Of a stretch of DNA of 16,635 bases, positions 1 to 6,120 are shown in pieces. The stretch is from Salinisphaera sp. UBA6602. Its GTDB lineage: Bacteria > Pseudomonadota > Gammaproteobacteria > Nevskiales > Salinisphaeraceae. The DNA is taken from positions 1-16,635 of the forward strand of contig DJIE01000027.1 of assembly GCA_002433465.1 (NCBI GenBank). The letters run 5' to 3'. The stretch's first letter is position 1; every line of letters begins with the position of its first letter. The translations under genes and the position numbers were made by a program. The notes under the pieces were generated by a model. It searched no databases, was not told the origin of the DNA, and saw only the letters and a list, made by a program, of their open reading frames with translations.

Positions 1-854
1 TTGGACACGATCACGCCGTCCATGCCGGCACGGCGCGCGGCCAGCGCGTCTTCGGGGTGTAGCACGCCTTTCAGGATCAGCGGCAGGTTGGTGGCCGCAC
101 GCAGCTTGGCCAGATCGGGCCAACTGCGCTCGGGCGAGGCATACACCTGCGACCAGTGCTTGACCGTGGCAATCACGTCTTCTTCCGGCGCCTTGTCGAG
201 CCCGGCACGAAAGACCGGATCGCTGGTGTAGTTGGCCAGCCCCTTGCCCTGCAAGAAGGGCAGATAAGCGCCTTCGAGATCACGTTCGCGCCAGGCCAGC
301 ATCTTGGTGTCCAGCGTGATGACGATCGCTTCGTAGCCGGCTTTCTCGGCCCGCTGTACCAGGCTGGTGGCCAGTTCGTCGTCGTTGGGCCAGTACAGCT
401 GATACCAGCCGGTGGTGTCGCCGAGCTCGTGTTTGACCTGTTCCATCGGGTACGACGAGACCGTCGACAGGATCATCGGTACGCCGACCTCGGCGGCAGC
501 CCGAGCGACGGCCAGCTCGGCCTCCGGATGCAGAATTTCCTGTACGCCCAGCGGGGCCAGCATCAACGGTGTGGCGTGCTTCTTGCCCAGAACCGTCGTG
601 CTTAAATCGCGTTCGCTGACGTCGGTGAGCATGCGCGGAAACAGCGGATAGCGATCGAAACTGTTGCGGTTGGCCGCCATCGACGCCTCGCCCGCGCCGC
701 CCGCCACATACCAGTAGGCCGCGGGGTCGAGCACGTCCCGCGCTCGCGCTTCCAGGTCTTCGTAGCGCAACGGCAACGAGGGCAGCTCGCCCTTGAGCCC
801 GGCGCTGTAGATACCGAACTGATGGTTACCGTAGGGGGTGTTGCTGCGTTCCAC
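1..854 (-). CDS. Lactate 2-monooxygenase-type FMN-dependent alpha-hydroxy-acid oxidase (C-terminus off window)
   Basis: This is the first 284 codons of an FMN-dependent alpha-hydroxy-acid oxidising enzyme; the rest lies beyond position 1. The start is GTG at 854, preceded by GAGGAGT (861-867) at 6 nt spacing. The N-terminus (FGIYSAGLKGELPSLPL), the YWYVAGGAGEASMAANR block, the WYQLYWP block, ITLDTKMLAWRERDL, NYTSDPVF and LILKGVLHPEDA follow the order seen in lactate 2-monooxygenase, which turns L-lactate and O2 into acetate, CO2 and water, more closely than in membrane LldD. The visible part stops just before the expected NHGGRQ active-site block, so the catalytic histidine cannot be checked. 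The family assignment is strong. The exact substrate is uncertain; another 2-hydroxy acid is possible. Upstream lies an unusually structured 133-nt intergenic region. Confidence 0.82.
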   Translation of the reverse strand, partial: MERSNTPYGNHQFGIYSAGLKGELPSLPLRYEDLEARARDVLDPAAYWYVAGGAGEASMAANRNSFDRYPLFPRMLTDVSERDLSTTVLGKKHATPLMLAPLGVQEILHPEAELAVARAAAEVGVPMILSTVSSYPMEQVKHELGDTTGWYQLYWPNDDELATSLVQRAEKAGYEAIVITLDTKMLAWRERDLEGAYLPFLQGKGLANYTSDPVFRAGLDKAPEEDVIATVKHWSQVYASPERSWPDLAKLRAATNLPLILKGVLHPEDALAARRAGMDGVIVS

Positions 855-880
855 CGGCTTACTCCTCGATCATTGTTTTA

Positions 881-909
881 TTTCGTATGCGCCGGCGCTC
901 CATACGAAA
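881..909. repeat. Perfect 9-bp inverted repeat upstream of the lactate-monooxygenase gene
   Basis: TTTCGTATG (881-889) and CATACGAAA (901-909) are perfect inverted copies with an 11-nt spacer. The repeat lies 27-55 nt upstream of the GTG start of the flavoenzyme gene. It could be a protein operator or an mRNA hairpin just upstream of the ribosome-binding site. The regulator is not identifiable here. Confidence 0.5.
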
Positions 910-930
910 ACAGCCGGCACAGGGCCGGCT
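907..930 (-). terminator. Probable intrinsic terminator of yhcB
   Basis: Read on the minus strand, AGCCGGC (930-924), a 5-nt loop and GCCGGCT (918-912) form a perfect 7-bp GC-rich stem. It is followed by G and a run of four T (910-907). It lies about 60 nt after the yhcB stop codon and 53 nt before the flavoenzyme start, so it would separate the two genes. The U-run is short, so termination may be partial. Confidence 0.55.
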
Positions 931-987
931 GAATCAGAACAGTATTTCGTTTTTCACGCAAGCGCATGGAGCGCCGACGTGCGCCGA

Positions 988-1779
988 TCATTCCAGACCG
1001 TAGCGCTTGCCGTCCTTGTTCTTGCTTTCCTTGTTCCAGGGCCGGTCGTTGGAGGAGTCGCTGTTCATCACCGCATCGCGGTTGGCGGCATCTCCGGTAT
1101 TCGTATCGGCCTTGGCATCGGGCTTGACCTTGGGATCGGTATCAGCCTTGGCGCCAGGCGTGGTCGCGCTGCCGGCCTTCTCGGCCCCCGCTGCGCTCGC
1201 AGACGCTTTAGGGTCGGCTTTCGCCGCTGTAGCGGCAGTATCGCTTTGGTTCTTGCCCTGTGCCGATGCGGCCGCCTTGGCGGAGGACTGGCTGCCCGCC
1301 GGCTCGCTTGTCTTGGCCTGCGTGGACGACTGGGGGTTGGTCCCGGCCGGTTTCTGCGGCGCGGCGGCGGGTTTGGCTTCGGCCGTATTGTTGGCGCTGC
1401 GATCGCCGCCCTGCTTCGACTGGGCGGCCTGGGTCTTGGTAGCCGATTGATCGACCGGCGTGTCGCGGGTAATCGCTTCCGGGGCCGGCGGCGGGGTCAC
1501 CAGCTTTTCCGGATGCATTTCGGCCAGCTTCTCGGCGCCATCGGCCATGTGCTTATACATGTCGCGATAGTCGTCGACCATGCGCGACATGATCGCCGAG
1601 GTCTGTTCGAAGTGTTCGCGTACGTCGTTCTTGTAGCTGTCGTGTTTTTCCGTCGCCTCTTTCATGGCCACGGATTTCTTGCCGCCAAAGCGGCTACCGA
1701 GGAAATAACCGACCGCGAGCGCGATGCCGGCGCATACGACGACGATCAGGATGAGAACGAGAGGGCTGAGATTGGCCAT
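988..1779 (-). CDS. zapG: YhcB/ZapG family (DUF1043) membrane protein with a long disordered C-terminal tail
   Basis: This 263-residue inner-membrane protein begins MANLSPLVLILIVVVCAG, a single N-terminal membrane anchor (about residues 4-26). It continues into YFLGSRFGGKKS and a charged helical stretch ending YRDMYKHMADGAEKLA (about 30-95), the recognisable DUF1043/YhcB core. E. coli YhcB is about 130 residues and links cell envelope growth and division. Here roughly 150 extra residues follow, almost all Ala, Lys, Asp, Ser, Thr, Gln and Pro, with no predicted fold, ending in a charged tail (RPWNKESKNKDGKRYGLE). The ATG at 1779 was chosen because upstream in-frame codons give an Arg-rich, non-homologous extension and the membrane anchor starts here. 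A GGGAG sequence lies upstream. The family call is firm; the role of the tail is unknown. Confidence 0.85.
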   Translation of the reverse strand: MANLSPLVLILIVVVCAGIALAVGYFLGSRFGGKKSVAMKEATEKHDSYKNDVREHFEQTSAIMSRMVDDYRDMYKHMADGAEKLAEMHPEKLVTPPPAPEAITRDTPVDQSATKTQAAQSKQGGDRSANNTAEAKPAAAPQKPAGTNPQSSTQAKTSEPAGSQSSAKAAASAQGKNQSDTAATAAKADPKASASAAGAEKAGSATTPGAKADTDPKVKPDAKADTNTGDAANRDAVMNSDSSNDRPWNKESKNKDGKRYGLE

Positions 1780-2009
1780 GGAGCGGTATCTCCCGGGGGC
1801 AGGGCATGAATCGGACGTGCGCCCCATACTGTGTCGTCGCGCCGCGAACGGCAAGTGCCAAGCGTGCAACCTTGGTCGCGATCGACGGCCTTGCGCGCCG
1901 TCTGCGTGGGGCAGACGCAGGGGCACGACAACACCCCGCGCTCGGCGGCCCGTCACTGGCAACAATCCTGCGCCAGCAACGGGCGGTTCGAGCCGAGGCT
2001 CTGGGCTTG
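1780..2009. other. 230-nt intergenic region with hairpins, no gene seen
   Basis: No supported ORF is present between the yccU-like stop and the yhcB start, both on minus. Two perfect 7-bp stems are visible. One is CGTCTGC/GCAGACG (1899-1905 and 1911-1917, 5-nt loop). The other is CTGGGCT/AGCCCAG (2001-2007 and 2012-2018, 4-nt loop), which covers the TGA stop of the CoA-binding protein gene. Neither is followed by a T-run on the minus strand, so they are only weak terminator candidates. The yhcB promoter should lie here, but no convincing -35/-10 pair was found. Confidence 0.4.
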
Positions 2010-2423
2010 TCAGCCCAGCAGGCGCCGGTACTCTTTAAGCATGCACCGATCCATGATGACTTCGATGCCGGCATCCACGGCCTTCTGCGCGGCTTCGTGG
2101 TGAATCACCCCTTCCTGCAGCCACAGGGTGCGCACATGGCGCTCGATGCAGGCATCGACGATCTGGGGTACGTGCTCGGAGGAACGGAACACATCCACGA
2201 CATCCGTCATACCCGTGACGTGACGTAGATCCGGGAACGCGTTCACGCCCAGCACTTCACGCTCGTTCGGGTTGACCGGAACGATATCGAAGCCCTCGCT
2301 CTGAAGCGCCTGGGCGACTTCATAGGACGGCCGGTCCGGATTGGAGGACAGCCCGATCACGATCACGCGACGGGTCTGGGCCAGGATTTCTCGAATACGA
2401 CTATCTTCGGTAACTATCGGCAT
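2010..2423 (-). CDS. CoA-binding (Rossmann-fold) domain protein, YccU-like
   Basis: This 137-residue single-domain protein matches the small CoA-binding family (CoA_binding_2; E. coli YccU). It has a beta strand plus loop VIVIGLSSNPDRPSYEVA (about residues 20-37), GFDIVPVNPNE, LGVNAFPDL, VDVFRSSEHVP, LWLQEGVIHHEA and the C-terminal VIMDRCMLKEYRRL. These are the family's conserved blocks and the length is typical. The molecular role is not established for the family; CoA binding is structural knowledge of relatives. The ATG at 2423 lies 6 nt after the stop of the upstream lipoprotein gene, with no good Shine-Dalgarno sequence. This suggests co-transcription and translational coupling with that gene. 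Confidence 0.88.
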   Translation of the reverse strand: MPIVTEDSRIREILAQTRRVIVIGLSSNPDRPSYEVAQALQSEGFDIVPVNPNEREVLGVNAFPDLRHVTGMTDVVDVFRSSEHVPQIVDACIERHVRTLWLQEGVIHHEAAQKAVDAGIEVIMDRCMLKEYRRLLG

Positions 2424-2429
2424 TTTTAA

Positions 2430-3275
2430 TCAGCTGGAAACGGGGGTGAAATTCTCGCTCACGCGATCGCTGGCGGCGGAGAGCGTGTCGATGATGGCGT
2501 TCTTGAGTGCCTGATTGGCCCAGACCAACTCCGGCTGGTTTTGCAGCGCGGTATATTCGCTCAGCGTGCTGTCGTCGACGTCGCGATAGACGTACAACAG
2601 CATCAGCGGCACGCGCTGTTCGAGCTTGTTGCCGATGTCCGCGCGCGTTTCGGCGACCATCTGCTCCACGCGGCTGTTATCGACCTGGTATTCCGCCGCC
2701 GAGGCTTCGTTGCGGGCACGGATCATGGCTTCGAGCAGGGTGACGTTGAAGTCGGTCTGCAGCTCCACGACCTTCATGTTCTCGGCGAGCATATCGACCT
2801 TGCGCAGACGCTCCTTGCGTTCCGGCGTGGCCGGCTGTTCGACGAACGCCTTGAAGTTGGCGGCGAAGTCCGGATCCCCGGTGGCCGACTCCAGCGCGAT
2901 CATGCGGGTGGCAAGCGGCGTATGCAGGGCATCGGCCGCGCTCATGAGCGCACGCTGCTGGTCATCCCGGGCGGCGGCATCGCGCAGCCGATCGAGCACG
3001 TCCTGCTGCAGCGTCTGCGGATCGTAGGCTTCGTAGACGGCATCGCGCAGCGCGCTGCGCGTGGTCGTATCCACGTCGTCGGGCAGGTTCTGGTTGAGCG
3101 ACTGCGTGACCGCCGGCGCGGCCTGGGCGAGCAGATCCGGCACGTCGTAAGCGGCCATCACGCGGTCGGCGGCGCTTTCCTGTGCCGCTTTGTCGGCCGG
3201 GCCGGTCGCACAGCCCGCCAACACGGCAGCAGCCATCAACACGCCAATAAGATAGGATTTCGCTTGCGGTTTCAC
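2430..3275 (-). CDS. Unknown lipoprotein, 281 residues, mostly alpha-helical
   Basis: The N-terminus MKPQAKSYLIGVLMAAAVLAGC is a clear lipoprotein signal with lipobox LAGC and lipidated Cys22, so the mature protein should be anchored to a membrane facing the periplasm. The GTG start at 3275 is supported by AGGTG ending 5 nt upstream. The mature part is hydrophilic, helix-rich and Ala/Asp/Glu-rich. The C-terminal 80 residues (VAETRADIGNKLEQRVPLML, YVYRDVDDSTLSEYTALQNQ, LKNAIIDTLSAASDRV) loosely resemble the DUF2059 pattern, but I could not confirm this. It probably heads an operon with the CoA-binding gene 6 nt downstream and is divergent, almost without a gap, from the HEAGH protein gene. Function unknown. 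Confidence 0.75.
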   Translation of the reverse strand: MKPQAKSYLIGVLMAAAVLAGCATGPADKAAQESAADRVMAAYDVPDLLAQAAPAVTQSLNQNLPDDVDTTTRSALRDAVYEAYDPQTLQQDVLDRLRDAAARDDQQRALMSAADALHTPLATRMIALESATGDPDFAANFKAFVEQPATPERKERLRKVDMLAENMKVVELQTDFNVTLLEAMIRARNEASAAEYQVDNSRVEQMVAETRADIGNKLEQRVPLMLLYVYRDVDDSTLSEYTALQNQPELVWANQALKNAIIDTLSAASDRVSENFTPVSS

Positions 3276-3289
3276 GTTTCACCTGTGCA

Positions 3290-3832
3290 TTGAGCAATCT
3301 GCATACTGTACGCCAAAGCCCCCACGCCGTGCCCGAAACGCTTGCGGTACTCGCCGTCGAGGCGCTTGGTTTCGAGTCGCTGAGGCGCTTTTTCGGCCGT
3401 CTGGGCCTGACGCTTGCGCGTGTGCCCAAGGGCCAACCCATCCCCGGTAGTTTCTGGGGCGACGAGGAAGCGGGTCTGATCGGCGACACGCTTTACGTGC
3501 GCGACGATACGCCGGTGCATTCGGCCATGCACGAAGCCGGCCACTATGTGTGTATGGACCAGACGCGCCGCGACGCGCTGCACACGAACGCCGGCGGCAC
3601 ATACGACGAGGAAAACGCGGTCTGCTACTGGCAGATTCTGGCCAGCGAACATCTCGACGGCATGAGCCAAGCGCGCATGTGCGCCGACATGGACCGCTGG
3701 GGCTACACCTTTCGCCTGGGCAGCGCCGCGGCCTGGTTTGCCGAGGACGCCGAAGATGCCCATGCCTGGCTCGTCGCCGCCGGCCTGATCGAGCCCGAGA
3801 GCGGTGCGCTCAATATCGGCGTTCGCCGCTGA
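3290..3832 (+). CDS. Conserved-looking cytoplasmic protein with HEXXH zinc-hydrolase motif, function unknown
   Basis: This 180-residue protein has no signal peptide or membrane segment. The sequence MHEAGHYVCMD places an HEXXH motif at residues 81-85. It is followed 21-23 residues later by YDEEN (D106, E107, E108), which could supply a third metal ligand. Other striking blocks are IPGSFWGDEEAGLI (51-64), LYVRDDTPVHS (68-78) and an aromatic C-terminal half (DRWGYTFRLGSAAAWFAEDAEDAHAWL). The motif suggests a small zinc-dependent peptidase or hydrolase, but this is inferred from the motif alone. The start is uncertain: TTG at 3290 lies only 14 nt from the divergent lipoprotein start, and an in-frame GTG at 3329 is an alternative. 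Neither has a good ribosome-binding site. A weak promoter-like pair, TTCACC (3278-3283) and CATACT (3302-3307), would favour 3329. It is convergent with gpmA, whose stop lies 14 nt away. Confidence 0.72.
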   Translation: MSNLHTVRQSPHAVPETLAVLAVEALGFESLRRFFGRLGLTLARVPKGQPIPGSFWGDEEAGLIGDTLYVRDDTPVHSAMHEAGHYVCMDQTRRDALHTNAGGTYDEENAVCYWQILASEHLDGMSQARMCADMDRWGYTFRLGSAAAWFAEDAEDAHAWLVAAGLIEPESGALNIGVRR

Positions 3833-3846
3833 GCGCACGCCCGCGT

Positions 3847-4596
3847 TTATTTCGACTTGGCCTGATCGGCCACCGCTTTCGCAGCCGCCTCGGCGGCCTC
3901 GGCATCGCCAAGATAACGCGACTCGATGACGTTGAGTTCATCGTCGAGCGTGTAGAGCTGCGGAATACCGGTAGGGATGTTCACCCCGGTGATCACGTCG
4001 TCGGCAATGCCGTCGAGGTATTTCACCAGTGCCCGCAGGCTGTTGCCGTGGGCGGTGACCAGCACCGTCTCGCCGGCCTTCAAGCGCGGTGCGATGGCGT
4101 CGTGCCAGTACGGCAGCACCCGATCGAGCGTGAGCGCGAGGGACTCGGTGCCCGGCAGCACGCGCGCATCCAGATGCCGGTAGCGCGGATCGTTGCGCGG
4201 ATGGCCGGGATCGTCGGCGGCCATTTCCGGCGGCGGAATATCGTAGCTGCGGCGCCAGACATGGACCTGTTCCTCGCCGTGCTTGGCCGCGGTTTCGGCC
4301 TTGTCCAGCCCCTGCAGCCCGCCATAGTGACGCTCGTTCAGGCGCCAGTGGCGTACCACCTCGACCCAGGGCTGTTCCAGCTCCTCGAGCGCGAGCCACA
4401 TGGTCTTGATCGCGCGCTGGAGCATGGACGTGAACACGATATCGAAACGAATACCTTCTTCGGCGAGCAGGCGACCCGCCGCGCGCGCCTCGGCCCGGCC
4501 CTGATCGGTGAGGTCGACGTCGACCCAGCCGGTGAATCGGTTCTCGAGGTTCCACTGGCTCTGGCCGTGGCGTAGCAGTACGAGCTTGCCGGGCAT
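3847..4596 (-). CDS. gpmA: 2,3-bisphosphoglycerate-dependent phosphoglycerate mutase
   Basis: This is a 249-residue cytosolic enzyme that interconverts 3- and 2-phosphoglycerate in glycolysis and gluconeogenesis. The N-terminal [18 protein letters not shown] carries the phospho-acceptor histidine (H10) in the RHG motif. [55 protein letters not shown] and the second-histidine block [18 protein letters not shown] are all present in order. The length is that of E. coli GpmA. The ATG at 4596 has AAGGAGA about 6 nt upstream. It is the last of a run of minus-strand genes after the 3D-domain protein (50-nt gap) and may share their transcript. The C-terminus is Ala/Lys-rich ([11 protein letters not shown]). 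Nothing is missing. Confidence 0.97.
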   Translation of the reverse strand: MPGKLVLLRHGQSQWNLENRFTGWVDVDLTDQGRAEARAAGRLLAEEGIRFDIVFTSMLQRAIKTMWLALEELEQPWVEVVRHWRLNERHYGGLQGLDKAETAAKHGEEQVHVWRRSYDIPPPEMAADDPGHPRNDPRYRHLDARVLPGTESLALTLDRVLPYWHDAIAPRLKAGETVLVTAHGNSLRALVKYLDGIADDVITGVNIPTGIPQLYTLDDELNVIESRYLGDAEAAEAAAKAVADQAKSK

Positions 4597-4646
4597 CGTC
4601 TCTCCTTGTATCGATGGACGGCCGACGAACGCTCGCCGGCCCGTTA

Positions 4647-5057
4647 TCAGCTGCCAGGCTCGGCCCAGCTGATACGCAGGTCGTGTTGTATACCGAATTC
4701 GCGTGCCGCGTCGATATCCTTGCCCATGTAGATATCGATCTTGTTACTCCAGCGGCTGTTCATCTTATCGCGAACCACATACACCCCGGGCATGCCCTCG
4801 ATCTTGACCCGAGCACCGTGGGTGAGCCCCTGCTTGATCAAATCCCGCGATACCGCAATGGCGCGCATGCCGGGACGCAGCTCGTCCCCCCAGGCCGCGA
4901 CCGAAGGCTTGTTCGCCGTGGTCTGCCAGGGCACGGAATTATAGGCTGTAGCCGAGACGCTGAGTTCTTTCCATTCGACGGACTCGGCCATCGCCGTGGA
5001 AACTGACGCGCACAGCAGTACGAGCACGCTTATCGTTGTTATGACAAAACGACGCAT
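4647..5057 (-). CDS. Secreted 3D-domain (double-psi beta-barrel) protein
   Basis: This 136-residue protein begins [24 protein letters not shown], a classical Sec signal peptide with probable cleavage after AMA (residue 24), so it acts in the periplasm or cell wall. The mature protein has [55 protein letters not shown] and a C-terminal DAAREFG. This is the pattern of the 3D domain (three conserved aspartates), the barrel shared with the C-terminal part of MltA and with Gram-positive resuscitation and cell-wall proteins. A role in peptidoglycan binding or cleavage is inferred. A GTG at 5096 would add 13 residues; the ATG at 5057 is preferred because the signal peptide begins there. It is flanked by the hydrolase gene (47-nt gap) and gpmA (50-nt gap), in the same direction. 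Confidence 0.83.
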   Translation of the reverse strand: MRRFVITTISVLVLLCASVSTAMAESVEWKELSVSATAYNSVPWQTTANKPSVAAWGDELRPGMRAIAVSRDLIKQGLTHGARVKIEGMPGVYVVRDKMNSRWSNKIDIYMGKDIDAAREFGIQHDLRISWAEPGS

Positions 5058-5076
5058 GATTACGTAGGCGACTAGA

Positions 5077-5108
5077 TTAAGCGGCGCAGAATACACGCCG
5101 AAGCTTAA
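5077..5108. repeat. Imperfect 10-bp stem-loop between hydrolase and 3D-domain genes
   Basis: TTAAGCGGCG (5077-5086) pairs with CGCCG (5096-5100) plus CTTAA (5104-5108) with a 3-nt bulge and a 9-nt loop. It overlaps the TAA stop codon of the hydrolase (5105-5107). No T-run follows on the minus strand, so it is not a standard terminator. It could be a processing site or a partial attenuator in a hydrolase-3D-gpmA transcript. Confidence 0.35.
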
Positions 5109-5974
5109 CGTAAGCTGTCCGAGGCCACTTTGTTGATGAAGGCGGCGAAGTCGTCGAGCTCGCTTCCGGTCCCGCGCAAAGGCGCGACAAGCGGTGCGAT
5201 CAGGCCAATATGCGACGTCTCGGGATAGATTTCCAATTCGGCGCTTCCACCGACCTCATTCACGCGAGCTGCCAGGTTTCGGCTATTTTTCGGCAACACC
5301 GTTTTATCCGCCGCGCCGTGCATGAGCAGCATCGGCGGCTCGTCGCCGTCGACGAACTCGATGGGCTGGCTCTGCGGCCAGTCTTCGCGCGGCGCGAAAA
5401 TCTCCTGCAGCACCGGATCGCGAATGGGCAGAAAATCATAGGGCCCGGCCATGCCGACGAAGCCGGCCAGCGCCGAAACCGATGAACCGGCCGCGTTCAG
5501 ATAGCGCCCGTCGGTGGCCAGCATGGCCGCGATATGCGCGCCGGCCGAATGACCGGAGACGAACAGGTTCTCGGCATTGCCGCCATAGTCGGCCGCATGC
5601 GCCTGCGCCCAGGCCACCGCCTTGGCCCCGTCTTCGACGAAGCCGGGGAAGGTCGTGGGCGGATACAGGCGGTAGTCGGGCAGTACCGCGATGAATCCGC
5701 GCGAGGCCAGCGCCTGGCCGACGAAGCGATAGCCGTTCTTGTCGCCGCTCTGCCAGCTGCCGCCATAGAAGAACACGACGACCGGCGCGCCAGCCGCGTG
5801 TTCGTTGGGCACATAGACATCGAGCGTCTGGCGCTCGAGATCGCCATAGGCAATATCCGCATGCCGATCGTAGCCCCAGCGCGGGGTCAACGCATTGGCC
5901 CAGAACTGCCCGGAGCATGCCGCGAGTAACGAAGACACGACCAAGCCGCTCAAGCCGAGAAGAAATCTATGCAC
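5105..5974 (-). CDS. Lipoprotein alpha/beta-hydrolase (carboxylesterase/BD-FAE type)
   Basis: This 289-residue esterase-like protein has a lipoprotein signal (MHRFLLGLSGLVVSSLLAAC, lipobox LAAC, Cys20), so it is probably membrane-anchored in the periplasm. The alpha/beta-hydrolase elements are in order. There is an oxyanion-hole segment VVVFFYGGSWQSGDK (about 65-79), with Tyr replacing the His of the usual HGG. PDYRLYP lies at about 99-105, and the nucleophile elbow GHSAG holds Ser143. HGAADKTV supplies the probable acid Asp, and ETSHIG the probable catalytic His near residue 258. This is the layout of the carboxylesterase/kynurenine-formamidase-like group; the substrate is unknown. The GTG start at 5974 has AAGAGG upstream. 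That ribosome-binding site lies inside the large palindrome separating this gene from gor, so translation might be affected by mRNA folding. Confidence 0.85.
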   Translation of the reverse strand: MHRFLLGLSGLVVSSLLAACSGQFWANALTPRWGYDRHADIAYGDLERQTLDVYVPNEHAAGAPVVVFFYGGSWQSGDKNGYRFVGQALASRGFIAVLPDYRLYPPTTFPGFVEDGAKAVAWAQAHAADYGGNAENLFVSGHSAGAHIAAMLATDGRYLNAAGSSVSALAGFVGMAGPYDFLPIRDPVLQEIFAPREDWPQSQPIEFVDGDEPPMLLMHGAADKTVLPKNSRNLAARVNEVGGSAELEIYPETSHIGLIAPLVAPLRGTGSELDDFAAFINKVASDSLR

Positions 5975-5975
5975 A

Positions 5976-6120
5976 GTGAGGCCTCTTCATAACGTAGCGA
6001 GCGACGGTAGGTTGGCTGGCGCTGGAGCGCAAAAACCGCAATGTATAAGCGCATACATGAGGATTTCGAGCACCACCGACAGCCAAGATACCGAGCGCAG
6101 TAGTTATGTAGAGGCCTCAC
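5976..6120. repeat. About 145-bp imperfect palindrome filling the gor-hydrolase gap
   Basis: Three nested inverted-repeat layers share one centre near 6048-6049. The outer arms are 5976-5993 and 6103-6120 (17 of 18 match; both contain GAGGCCTC). The middle arms start TTGGCTG at 6012-6018, matching CAGCCAA at 6080-6086. The inner arms are ATGTAT (6041-6046) and ATACAT (6053-6058). By eye, 6012-6046 aligns to the complement of 6053-6086 with about 27 of 35 positions identical and one gap; the stretch between outer and middle arms aligns loosely. The segment carries the gor TGA stop inside one arm and ends 1 nt before the hydrolase start codon. No transposase or clear target duplication is seen. 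It may be a MITE-like intergenic repeat or a large mRNA hairpin. Confidence 0.7.

Noticed and set aside
859..873. A four-codon ORF (ATG at 873 to TAA) overlapping the ribosome-binding site of the lactate-monooxygenase gene, as a leader peptide
   Set aside because: It has no ribosome-binding site of its own, and its codons simply read through the GAGGAG sequence.
838..1809. A 323-codon plus-strand ORF opposite yhcB
   Set aside because: Gly/Arg-rich low-complexity antisense frame with no ribosome-binding site; yhcB on the other strand has clear family motifs.
4620..4641. GGCCGACG/CGCCGGCC hairpin as terminator after the 3D-domain gene
   Set aside because: One mismatch in the stem and no T-run on the minus strand; it is also only about 20 nt upstream of the gpmA start, so read-through is more likely.
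5984..6058. A 23-codon minus-strand ORF within the palindrome
   Set aside because: No ribosome-binding site, and it lies wholly within the inverted repeat; probably chance.
6041..6058. ATGTAT/ATACAT stem as intrinsic terminator of gor
   Set aside because: The stem is short and AT-rich, and the T-run starts several bases after it; it is better explained as the core of the larger palindrome.
5976..6120. An integron attC site
   Set aside because: The inner ends (TCATAAC and GTTATGT) come within one base of the attC core sites. The arms continue well outside the cores, no integrase or cassette array is near, and the flanking genes are core genes.
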